Shown here: in pieces, positions 57,517 through 64,000 of the stretch | Position numbering within the stretch: position 1 is the stretch's first letter | How the letters are laid out: each line of letters opens with the position of its first letter | Origin: a virus | Direction: 5' to 3' (one strand) | Length of the DNA stretch: 64,000 bases | IMG/VR virus record: IMGVR_UViG_3300037502_002960 | Location: 19,360-83,359 of that record | The notes under the pieces: model-generated | The model's input: only the letters and a program-made list of their open reading frames with translations | Databases searched by the model: none | What the model was told of the DNA's origin: nothing | Position numbers and translations under genes: made by a program

Positions 57517-59049
57517 TTGGCAAAAGATAAAACAGATGAGCTTATTAAGAAACAGGTAGAAGAAATTAACAAAACTGCCGAGGTAAACGAATCATATTTG
57601 ATTGGCTTATTGTGGTCAGACCCATTTGAAAACTATACAGAATATAGTGAAGTCCTAAACCAAGATGAATTTATCCATGATGTATGGGGATTCTTTTTTG
57701 AATTTGGTCGAAGAATGTTTAAAGATGGTGTTAATAAATTTGATGAAATTACTGTAAAAATGAAGTTAAAAGAGTATAATATTGAAGAAGAATTTAATAG
57801 CTATAACGGTTTCAGCACAATTCATGATGTAGTAGATATTGTACAGCACTATAAAGATAATATTGAATACTATTATGAAACAGTAAAAAAGAATTATGTT
57901 GTTAGACAGCTTTTTCTTCTCTTTGGAAAAAAGGTTTTACTTGCATCTGGTAAGTATGACTGGAAAAAGATGAATCGTGAACAGTTGGTTAAATATTGGA
58001 ATGATAAACTTAATAACATATCTATGAACAATGTTTCTACATATGATATCGAAAACCTTTATATTGAGGCTGATGAGTTTATTGAAAGGCTAGAAAAAGA
58101 TGCGTCTGATATGCTACCATACTACAACAGTAAACTATTAAATACAATCTCTCAAGGTACACCACGTGGACACGTAACAATGATTGGCGGTTTTGGGGGT
58201 AGTGGTAAATCAAGTATCACGGCATCTAAATTTATTATGTCTTGTATAGAAAATAAAGAGAGAACAATTGTTGTCTTAAATGAGGAAGATGCGCAGGCTT
58301 TTAGACAGAAAATTGTTTTAACAATACTTTACTATGAGTTCTCTACTGGTATTGACAGAAAAAGAATGGTCAATGGTAGTTTAGACGAAAAAGATAAAGT
58401 AAAAATCAGACATGCATTTAAACGCATGAAAGAGCTTATGGATGGTGAAGATGCCTTAATCAAGGTTTTATTTATGGAAAGATATGTAATGAAAGACCTT
58501 GAGAAAATTGTAAGATTTTGGGCTAATAGAGGTTATGATAATTTGCTTATCGATACGCACAAGCCATCAGATGATTCAGAGCATGATTCCAGATGGGAGA
58601 CATTTACGGAAGATATGAAAACAATTTATCGATGGACACGTAAGAATGCGGGAGGTATGAACCTTAGAACAGTGGTGACATTCCAGTTAGCTGATACCGC
58701 TGTCAGATACAGATATTTAGATTTTGAGGCTATTGGTGAGGGTAAAAAAGCTAAGAACGAGGCTTCAATCATGTATATGTTTAGAACAGCTTGGGCTGAT
58801 GAATATGAGGGTGGTAAAAGAGAGCTTGACTGTTATACTCTCAAAAAGATGCCTAATGGGGAATATGGTAAAGTACCTTTTAAGCTAGAAAGTGGTAAAA
58901 CATACTATCTTTGGTTTACACCTAAAAACAGGTTTGGGCAAGCAAATGATACAGGGTTACCAGTATTAATTGTAGAGCCAATGTTTAATGCTAACGTGTT
59001 TAAAGAAATAGGTTGGTGTTATGTAGCAAATGATAAATCTGGTAGATAA
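57517..59049 (+). CDS. DnaB-type replicative helicase, 510 aa
   Basis: TTG start after GAGAGGTAGATTTTA. N-terminal helical domain, linker, then a RecA-like motor (from residue about 200): TMIGGFGGSGKSSI (Walker A), TIVVLNEEDAQAF (H1a-like Glu), NLLIDTHKPSD (Walker B) and VTFQLADTA (motif III-like). It is the main fork helicase, flanked by the primase gene. Confidence 0.88.
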   Translation: MAKDKTDELIKKQVEEINKTAEVNESYLIGLLWSDPFENYTEYSEVLNQDEFIHDVWGFFFEFGRRMFKDGVNKFDEITVKMKLKEYNIEEEFNSYNGFSTIHDVVDIVQHYKDNIEYYYETVKKNYVVRQLFLLFGKKVLLASGKYDWKKMNREQLVKYWNDKLNNISMNNVSTYDIENLYIEADEFIERLEKDASDMLPYYNSKLLNTISQGTPRGHVTMIGGFGGSGKSSITASKFIMSCIENKERTIVVLNEEDAQAFRQKIVLTILYYEFSTGIDRKRMVNGSLDEKDKVKIRHAFKRMKELMDGEDALIKVLFMERYVMKDLEKIVRFWANRGYDNLLIDTHKPSDDSEHDSRWETFTEDMKTIYRWTRKNAGGMNLRTVVTFQLADTAVRYRYLDFEAIGEGKKAKNEASIMYMFRTAWADEYEGGKRELDCYTLKKMPNGEYGKVPFKLESGKTYYLWFTPKNRFGQANDTGLPVLIVEPMFNANVFKEIGWCYVANDKSGR

Positions 59050-59053
59050 TCTA

Positions 59054-59082
59054 TTGACTAATGTAAAAAATAATGGTATAAT
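59054..59082 (+). promoter_or_regulatory. sigma-A promoter of the primase gene
   Basis: TTGACT, 17 bp, TATAAT, extended by TGG. Confidence 0.8.
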
Positions 59083-59113
59083 GTATTTATCATGTTGTTG
59101 AGAAGGTGTGATA

Positions 59114-60199
59114 ATGTCCGATTTAAAATTAATTAAAAATAGACTTAGGGATTATGACAAGATTGAAAAATTATTAGAGAAGATGGGTTGTGAATATGTT
59201 AAAATGGAACAAGGTGGTGACTTGGTTACAGCCATGTTACCGCCCAAGTTCAACAGCAGTAATAAAAGAGCTTTACAAGTTAGAATGAACGACTCAATAT
59301 ATTGTCAAATAAGAAATCGTGGAGATTTTAATGGTGGTAGCATATTCGACTTAGTTTCATATATTCAATTTGATAAACGTGGAGAAAAAGAAATAAATAA
59401 AAATTTACCAAAATCAAAGGAATATATATGTAAAACTTTTGGTTGGGAAGAGTATTTAGGTAATAAAAACAATGTATTTGTGAAAGATTACACAGCTTCA
59501 TTGAAAGAGCTTATTGGTGGTAAAAGAAAACGAAACAATTTTGTTCCAAATGAGGTTATTAGTGAATCTATACTAAATCAGTTTTACATTGATAATCAAC
59601 CAGTGCCATATTATGAATGGGTAAAAGAGGGTATACCATCATATGTACAAAGGTTATATGGTATCGGCTTTGACTTACTTAGTAGACGTGTAACAATACC
59701 TTTAAGAAATACAAAAGGTCAATTAGTTGGAGTAAAGGGTCGTACAGTTGAAGAAAAAGATAAAGAAGATAGAAAATATTTGTACTTATATCGATGTAAT
59801 AATAGATATGAATGGTTTAATTTCTATATTGCTAAAGATTATATTATAAAAAGTAAAAAAGTTTTCATTTTTGAATCAGAAAAATCTGTTATGAAAGCAG
59901 TTTCATACGGGTATTTTAATTGTTTATCAATAGGTGCTACAGATATTTCTTCTGAGCAATCGAATCTTTTAAATAGCTTAGGTGAAGATATTGAAAAAGT
60001 TTTATGCTATGACAAGGACAAAACGATTGATGAAGTTACTGAACAGGTAAATAGATTGGGTTCAAATAATGTTTATGCGATGATTGACACCGATGATTTT
60101 CTTGAAGGCAAAGACGCTCCAGTAGACAAGGGTAAAGTTATCTGGGAAAATTTAGTAGACAATTATGTGTATGAACTTTCAACAGAGAAGCAAGAGTAA
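59114..60199 (+). CDS. TOPRIM primase (DnaG-like), 361 aa
   Basis: The ATG at 59114 follows GAGAAGGTGTGATA. The N-terminal 100 residues look like a CHC2-type fold (QVRMNDSIYCQIRNRGDFNGGSIFDLVSYIQ) but without the zinc cysteines. Residues 200-340 are the RNA polymerase domain with VTIPLRNTKGQLVGVKGRT, then TOPRIM: VFIFESEKS (Glu) and VLCYDKDKTID (DxD). It would make primers for the DnaB partner. Loss of zinc ligands is unusual but known in phages. Confidence 0.85.
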   Translation: MSDLKLIKNRLRDYDKIEKLLEKMGCEYVKMEQGGDLVTAMLPPKFNSSNKRALQVRMNDSIYCQIRNRGDFNGGSIFDLVSYIQFDKRGEKEINKNLPKSKEYICKTFGWEEYLGNKNNVFVKDYTASLKELIGGKRKRNNFVPNEVISESILNQFYIDNQPVPYYEWVKEGIPSYVQRLYGIGFDLLSRRVTIPLRNTKGQLVGVKGRTVEEKDKEDRKYLYLYRCNNRYEWFNFYIAKDYIIKSKKVFIFESEKSVMKAVSYGYFNCLSIGATDISSEQSNLLNSLGEDIEKVLCYDKDKTIDEVTEQVNRLGSNNVYAMIDTDDFLEGKDAPVDKGKVIWENLVDNYVYELSTEKQE

Positions 60200-60241
60200 A
60201 AAATAATGATATAAAAATAATGTTTATAAAGGGGTTTTTCT

Positions 60242-60385
60242 ATGAGTTACAGTTTAAAAGATATTGAAAATGGTTACGTAGAAATGGGCAAGATTAATTT
60301 AGAAATCAGCGAAAGTTGGTTTGTGGCAGAAAATGAATCAATGAAAAACCTTGAAAGTAATATTGGTGGTGTTGAAAATGAGTAA
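60242..60385 (+). CDS. small protein coupled to the RecJ gene, 47 aa
   Basis: ATG after AAAGGGGTTTTTCT. Acidic peptide (MSYSLKDIENGYVEMGKINL) overlapping the next start by 8 bp. Function unknown. Confidence 0.55.
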   Translation: MSYSLKDIENGYVEMGKINLEISESWFVAENESMKNLESNIGGVENE

Positions 60386-62126
60386 GATTCATTGGGTAGA
60401 ACGAAAAGCAAAAAAAGAAGTGTCAGATTTTGACAGCATTCAAGAAAAAATCTGTAAGATTAGGGGAATTGATGAGCCGAGTCGATTTTTCAGCCCAACA
60501 GAAAATGAACTCTTTGACCCAAATCTTTTAAAAAATGTGGATTTGGTAATTAAAAGAATTACAAAAGCTATCGAAAACAAAGATAAAGTTTGTATCAGTT
60601 TTGACTGTGATGTTGATGGTATTACAAGCGGTGTCATTACATATAGATATTTAAAAGAATATATTGGTGAAGAAAATTTATCATATATTTATAGTGAACG
60701 TGGTGACGGTCACGGAATTAATGAACAGATTGACTTAGACTTTGTTAAAAAGAAACATATTGATGAAGATGGAGAAATTATTGGGGAAGCAAGAAAAGAA
60801 AGATATGAATTAAATTCTGAAAATATTCAAAAAATTAAAGATTCAGACCTTTTAATTATTGTTGACTCCTCAACAAACGATGCAGACGGATGTAAGAAAA
60901 TTAAAGAAGAGTATAAAACAGATGTTTTAATCATTGACCACCACGAAGTAGAAAACGAAAATGAATATGCTGTTATCGTTAATCCTAAACAGAATGGTTG
61001 TAAATACCCTAACAAAGAATTATCTGGTGCAGGGGTTGTTTATAAGGTTTTAACAGTATTAGAAGAGTCGCTTGGTGAAGCAGGAAATGTTAATGTTGAA
61101 TACTTTTCAGATTTAGTGGCACTAGGTATGTATGCAGATGTCATGCCAGTAGACGTATACGAAAATAGATACCTAATCATGCATGGACTAAGAAATATTA
61201 AAAATGTTGGGGTAAAGCGTATTTTGAAAGGTGCTAAAGAAGATTTATTCAAATTAAACTCTGATTCAATTGGGTTTTCTATTGCACCTTTAATTAATGG
61301 TGTTGCAAGATTAAATCAGATTAAACTAGCGATTGATATTCTTTTAACAGATGATGACGATGTTGCAAAGAAAATTAGATTAAAAATGCACAAGCTAAAC
61401 GAGAAACGTAAGATTATGCAAAAAGAAATTATTGAACGATATGAAAGTATGTTAGATATTAATCATAAAATTATCTTAATCAGTGATGATGAGAGTAGTA
61501 AGGGATTTAATGGTCTTGTTGCTCAAAACTTAGCTAGTAAATACCAAAGACCAGTAATTGTTGGTCGTGACCATAGTGGTAATTTTAGTGGAAGCTTCAG
61601 AAGTATCAATAGTTTTAATTTAAAAGAGTTTTTGTCTAATTCTGGACTAACAGAAGAAGTTATGGGTCACAATCAAGCTGGTGGTTTCACTATTAAATCG
61701 GAAAAAATTGATGAACTAGTTGAATATATTGAAGAAAACATGCCAGACCTGTCAGAGACAGAACAATATTATACATACGATTTTGAATTATCTCCACAAG
61801 AAATTGATGATGATTTAATTAAAGTGATTGAATACGCAAACCTTGTCACTGGTAATAGATTTCCAAAGATTGTTGTTAGAGTTAATGACATTTTGATTGA
61901 ATCGGTAAACACAATTGGTAAAACCATGGAGACTAGAAAATTTAAAACACTAGGTAATCTTGAAATGATTAAGTTTAAAGTTAGTGAAAACTATGCAAGA
62001 GAAGTTAATGGTTTTGACTCTTTAGATGTCATTGGAGACTTATCTAATAACGAGTGGTACAATTTTAAGACAAAAGTAAAAACTATAACACCTCAGATTA
62101 AAATTTTAGACTATAAGAAACAATAA
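60378..62126 (+). CDS. RecJ-like DHH single-strand exonuclease, 582 aa
   Basis: The ATG at 60378 overlaps the small upstream gene and is preceded by GGTGGTGTTGAAA. DHH-family motifs: CISFDCDVDGITSG (motif I), LLIIVDSSTNDADG (II), VLIIDHHEVENE (DHH), and a later SDLVALGMYADVMP. DHHA1-type GGxxGH is seen as VMGHNQAGGF. It should degrade single-stranded DNA 5-to-3-prime in recombination and repair alongside the SSB, Sak4 and RecD2-type enzymes. Confidence 0.88.
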   Translation: MSKIHWVERKAKKEVSDFDSIQEKICKIRGIDEPSRFFSPTENELFDPNLLKNVDLVIKRITKAIENKDKVCISFDCDVDGITSGVITYRYLKEYIGEENLSYIYSERGDGHGINEQIDLDFVKKKHIDEDGEIIGEARKERYELNSENIQKIKDSDLLIIVDSSTNDADGCKKIKEEYKTDVLIIDHHEVENENEYAVIVNPKQNGCKYPNKELSGAGVVYKVLTVLEESLGEAGNVNVEYFSDLVALGMYADVMPVDVYENRYLIMHGLRNIKNVGVKRILKGAKEDLFKLNSDSIGFSIAPLINGVARLNQIKLAIDILLTDDDDVAKKIRLKMHKLNEKRKIMQKEIIERYESMLDINHKIILISDDESSKGFNGLVAQNLASKYQRPVIVGRDHSGNFSGSFRSINSFNLKEFLSNSGLTEEVMGHNQAGGFTIKSEKIDELVEYIEENMPDLSETEQYYTYDFELSPQEIDDDLIKVIEYANLVTGNRFPKIVVRVNDILIESVNTIGKTMETRKFKTLGNLEMIKFKVSENYAREVNGFDSLDVIGDLSNNEWYNFKTKVKTITPQIKILDYKKQ

Positions 62127-62130
62127 TCTA

Positions 62131-62166
62131 AAACAGACCTAATAAAAGTGAATTAGGTCTGTTTTT
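62131..62166 (+). terminator. rho-independent terminator
   Basis: ACAGACCTAA/TTAGGTCTGT, ten-bp perfect stem, then TTTTTC; ends the replication unit. Confidence 0.85.
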
Positions 62167-62169
62167 CTA

Positions 62170-62198
62170 TTGACAAAAGATAATTATAATGATATAAT
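62170..62198 (+). promoter_or_regulatory. sigma-A promoter
   Basis: TTGACA, 17 bp, TATAAT, four bases after the terminator. Confidence 0.85.
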
Positions 62199-62226
62199 AT
62201 AATTATAATGAAAAGGATGTGATAAC

Positions 62227-62443
62227 GTGGTATCAAGATTAATAGGATACATTAAAAAAGCATGGTTATTCAGTACAAATAACATCTGATTTTAACAGTG
62301 GTGAATATGAAGTTGCGTGTATTCATTTTAAGGATAGAACGCTTGAAAAAATGAGAGGAGATAATTTAGAAAAATTATTAAAAGAGATGCTTAATTATAT
62401 CTTAAGGTTAAGAAGTTGGAAAGATTCTAGAAATTTATTTTAA
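62227..62443 (+). pseudogene. small gene broken by a frameshift in an A6 run
   Basis: GTG start after AAAGGATGTGATAAC gives MVSRLIGYIKKAWLFS and soon stops. From the AAAAAAG run a different frame is open: KKHGYSVQITSDFNSGEYEV to a normal C-terminus (SWKDSRNLF, TAA). A one-base change in the run would restore about 71 residues. The cause may be mutation, sequence error or programmed slippage. Confidence 0.55.
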
Positions 62444-62483
62444 AGAATAACAGGTCAGAACCGAGAGATAAATGATTTAAAAA

Positions 62484-62527
62484 ATAGGGACAAAATAGGG
62501 ACAAAATAGGGACAGAAAGGGGACAAA
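62484..62527 (+). repeat. four 11-bp tandem repeats of ATAGGGACAAA
   Basis: Units at 62484, 62495, 62506 and 62517 with exactly 11-bp period; the last (AAGGGGACAAA) also serves as the ribosome site of the next gene. May be an iteron-like binding site or slippage-grown leader. Confidence 0.7.
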
Positions 62528-62529
62528 AC

Positions 62530-62748
62530 ATGCCTCACGCATTAATGCCGACACTTATATATAGGGGTAATTATTACGAATTTTGGCGGAAAAGTCCGAG
62601 CGATTATGAGTTAGAGATGATGTGGGTTAAAAATCCGTATGCGAAAATTAGAATGGAACAAAAATACGTTTTTTACAGCAGAGAAAACGGTAATACACTG
62701 TTTTTGAGTTATGAAGAAATGGTAAAAACAATCTTGGGAGATGAATAA
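62530..62748 (+). CDS. unknown protein, 72 aa
   Basis: ATG after AGAAAGGGGACAAAAC, part of the tandem repeat. Aromatic-rich small protein (YRGNYYEFWRKSPSDYELEM). No family recognised. Confidence 0.6.
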   Translation: MPHALMPTLIYRGNYYEFWRKSPSDYELEMMWVKNPYAKIRMEQKYVFYSRENGNTLFLSYEEMVKTILGDE

Positions 62749-62928
62749 ATGTTCATAAAACTAACGCTAAGAAGTGGTAAAAGCATGTGGTTTAACGTAT
62801 TTTTAATGGAATCAATTACAGACGAAGATTTATACTCTAACGTTTTATTTAGAGGCAATGAAAATCCTATCGAAGTTAAAGAAACACCGAAAGAAATAGT
62901 TAAGGTGATTGAGGAGATGAAGAAATGA
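62749..62928 (+). CDS. unknown protein, 59 aa
   Basis: ATG directly after the preceding stop, with GGGAGATGAATAA upstream. MFIKLTLRSGKSMWFNVFLM suggests a small beta-barrel. Overlaps the next gene by four bases (ATGA). Confidence 0.55.
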   Translation: MFIKLTLRSGKSMWFNVFLMESITDEDLYSNVLFRGNENPIEVKETPKEIVKVIEEMKK

Positions 62929-63404
62929 TTATAACCGATAAAAAAGCTATACGGTACGACTATAATAATGGTTGTCTGATAATCGATGATGAATATCTTG
63001 TTGAAGAAGATAGGTATTCTGTGTTAGATGTAAAAGAATCTTTAGGCATGAAAGCATTAGGCAGGATTTATTTTCATTCATATAGTAATCTTGATTACAC
63101 GACAGGAGAGCCAGTTGAAAAAGCAATTATTTCTGGTGGAGAACGAGGTGTTGAGGAAAGATATCTAAAGCCTGGAGTTAGAGTATACACCGAGGAACAG
63201 GTTAAAACAATTATTTTAAAAGGTTTATACGAAGATAATGAAGAATTAAATCCTAAATTGCCTAATGATGTTTGGGTATTATTAGAAGAATTGTCTAACA
63301 ACAAGGCTAAAAACAAATCAAAAAGAGCTAAAGATATTCTTGGGAAATATTCAAAAATAGACTTTAGAACGGGAGAGAAAAATAGTGAATCTAGAAGAGA
63401 TTAA
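62925..63404 (+). CDS. unknown protein, 159 aa
   Basis: ATGA overlap with the previous gene; GAGGAGATGAAGAA upstream. Alpha/beta protein (MIITDKKAIRYDYNNGCLII) with a Lys-rich end. No family recognised. Confidence 0.6.
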   Translation: MIITDKKAIRYDYNNGCLIIDDEYLVEEDRYSVLDVKESLGMKALGRIYFHSYSNLDYTTGEPVEKAIISGGERGVEERYLKPGVRVYTEEQVKTIILKGLYEDNEELNPKLPNDVWVLLEELSNNKAKNKSKRAKDILGKYSKIDFRTGEKNSESRRD

Positions 63405-63621
63405 AGACAGATATATGGATTATGAGTATGACTTTAATTTGAAGAAAGAACATGTGAATTGGCTTATTAAACAGTCAGAAAAGATTGAGCAAATCAAAAA
63501 GATTGTAATCGAGTCTACAGACACAGATAATTTGTATTTTAATGACGATGGGTCAATTAAATATTTGGGCGATAGAGAAACTTTAAATGAGATTGAAAAA
63601 TTATTAGTACCTGTAAATTGA
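63385..63621 (+). CDS. unknown protein, 78 aa
   Basis: GTG start inside the end of the upstream gene, after GGGAGAGAAAAATA. Acidic helical protein (MNLEEIKDRYMDYEYDFNLK). Function unknown. Confidence 0.55.
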   Translation: MNLEEIKDRYMDYEYDFNLKKEHVNWLIKQSEKIEQIKKIVIESTDTDNLYFNDDGSIKYLGDRETLNEIEKLLVPVN

Positions 63622-63649
63622 GCAAGTTATAAAGAAAGGATTTGACAGA

Positions 63650-64000
63650 ATGAAGTTAATTTTCAAAGGAAAGGTCGAATTAGGTGATGACTGCAGAACT
63701 GGATACAACAACTTGTCAGATGGTGCTGTAATTATTGGAGATATTGATGTGATTAAAGAAATCTACGAGACTTTTAACAGTGACCAAAAGGTGACGGTAG
63801 GAATCGCTAGTAAAGACTTTGATGGTGAATTATTTGTACAGTGTGGCTGGGGCTATAGCGAATATACACCAATGGAACAAGATGAACTACGAGTTGGAGA
63901 ACATAACATTATAGATATATTATCTGATTACGAAAATGAAGAAGTTACTTTGTTTATATCTGATAGTCCAATAAATTTACTTGAGGAGATGACAGAATGA
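63650..64000 (+). CDS. unknown protein, 116 aa
   Basis: ATG after AAAGAAAGGATTTGACAGA; stop TGA falls on the last base of the window, so the gene is complete. Acidic beta-rich protein (KGKVELGDDCRTGYNNLSDG). No family recognised. Confidence 0.6.
   Translation: MKLIFKGKVELGDDCRTGYNNLSDGAVIIGDIDVIKEIYETFNSDQKVTVGIASKDFDGELFVQCGWGYSEYTPMEQDELRVGEHNIIDILSDYENEEVTLFISDSPINLLEEMTE

Overview
The window looks like part of a large, AT-rich double-stranded DNA phage (or prophage) of a low-GC Gram-positive host (Bacillota). Reasons: a late head/packaging cluster (two-part terminase, portal, protease/scaffold, decoration and major capsid proteins), a phage replication set (DnaB-type helicase, TOPRIM primase, SSB, Sak4-type recombinase, RecD2-type and RecJ-type enzymes), AGGAGG-type ribosome sites, many TTG/GTG starts, and more than 20 near-perfect sigma-A promoters, nearly all TTGACA-17 bp-TATAAT. 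The exact genus cannot be named from sequence reading alone. No rRNA and no obvious bacterial housekeeping block is present.

Layout. (1) 1-17134, minus strand: late operon, read right to left from a consensus promoter at 17165-17193. It starts with a small HTH regulator, two unknown genes, an HU-like protein and a PIN-PhoH ATPase. A non-coding RNA island (about 12.4-14.5 kb) follows, with its own promoter, a tRNA-Met, a tRNA-Arg(UCU) split by a group I intron, odd tRNA-like elements, two large structured RNA blocks and a GIY-YIG endonuclease remnant. Then come a phosphoesterase, a candidate small terminase, the large terminase (one group I intron and one in-frame TAG), portal, protease/scaffold, decoration, capsid and neck genes. 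(2) 17.2-28.8 kb, plus strand: a possible replication initiator, a tyrosine recombinase, a RecD2-type helicase, an exonuclease, a phosphoesterase and small unknown genes. Long palindromes sit at 18.1-18.6 kb. (3) 28.8-34.2 kb: a convergent gene-poor region with an abrupt strand-composition switch near 29.57 kb, a short minus-strand operon (RadC-like protein and others), then repeats, TACCCC/GGGGTA palindromes and about 0.6 kb of TTC-phased AT-rich repeats; a candidate origin, partition or control region. (4) 34.2-46.6 kb, plus strand: many small genes under individual sigma-A promoters, an M42/M20-type peptidase, a SprT-like protein, a catalytically dead recombinase-fold protein (possible repressor) and a small HTH protein. 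(5) 46.7-64 kb, plus strand: SSB, Sak4 (split by a group I intron), a 3D-domain cell-wall protein, a dNMP kinase, an EDxHD/Vsr-type homing endonuclease, a complete miniature CRISPR-Cas12f-like locus, then DnaB helicase, primase, RecJ and small genes.

The most notable item is at 53.0-55.1 kb: a 477-residue TnpB/Cas12f-like nuclease with all three RuvC acidic residues, preceded by a four-repeat CRISPR array with exactly 66-nt periodicity (36-nt repeats, 30-nt spacers), itself preceded by a candidate tracrRNA. The tracrRNA has an anti-repeat of about 23 base pairs and several clean hairpins. No Cas1/Cas2 or TnpA is nearby, so this reads as a stand-alone phage-borne type V-F/V-U-like system.

Other themes are RNA-level gene organisation (three group I introns with identifiable splice sites and P7 pairings, plus a possible giant ornate RNA) and several families of dispersed repeats: three copies of a 110-145 bp palindrome, four copies of an AACAGAAACC/ATTACGGG motif, iteron-like repeats and operator-like palindromes.
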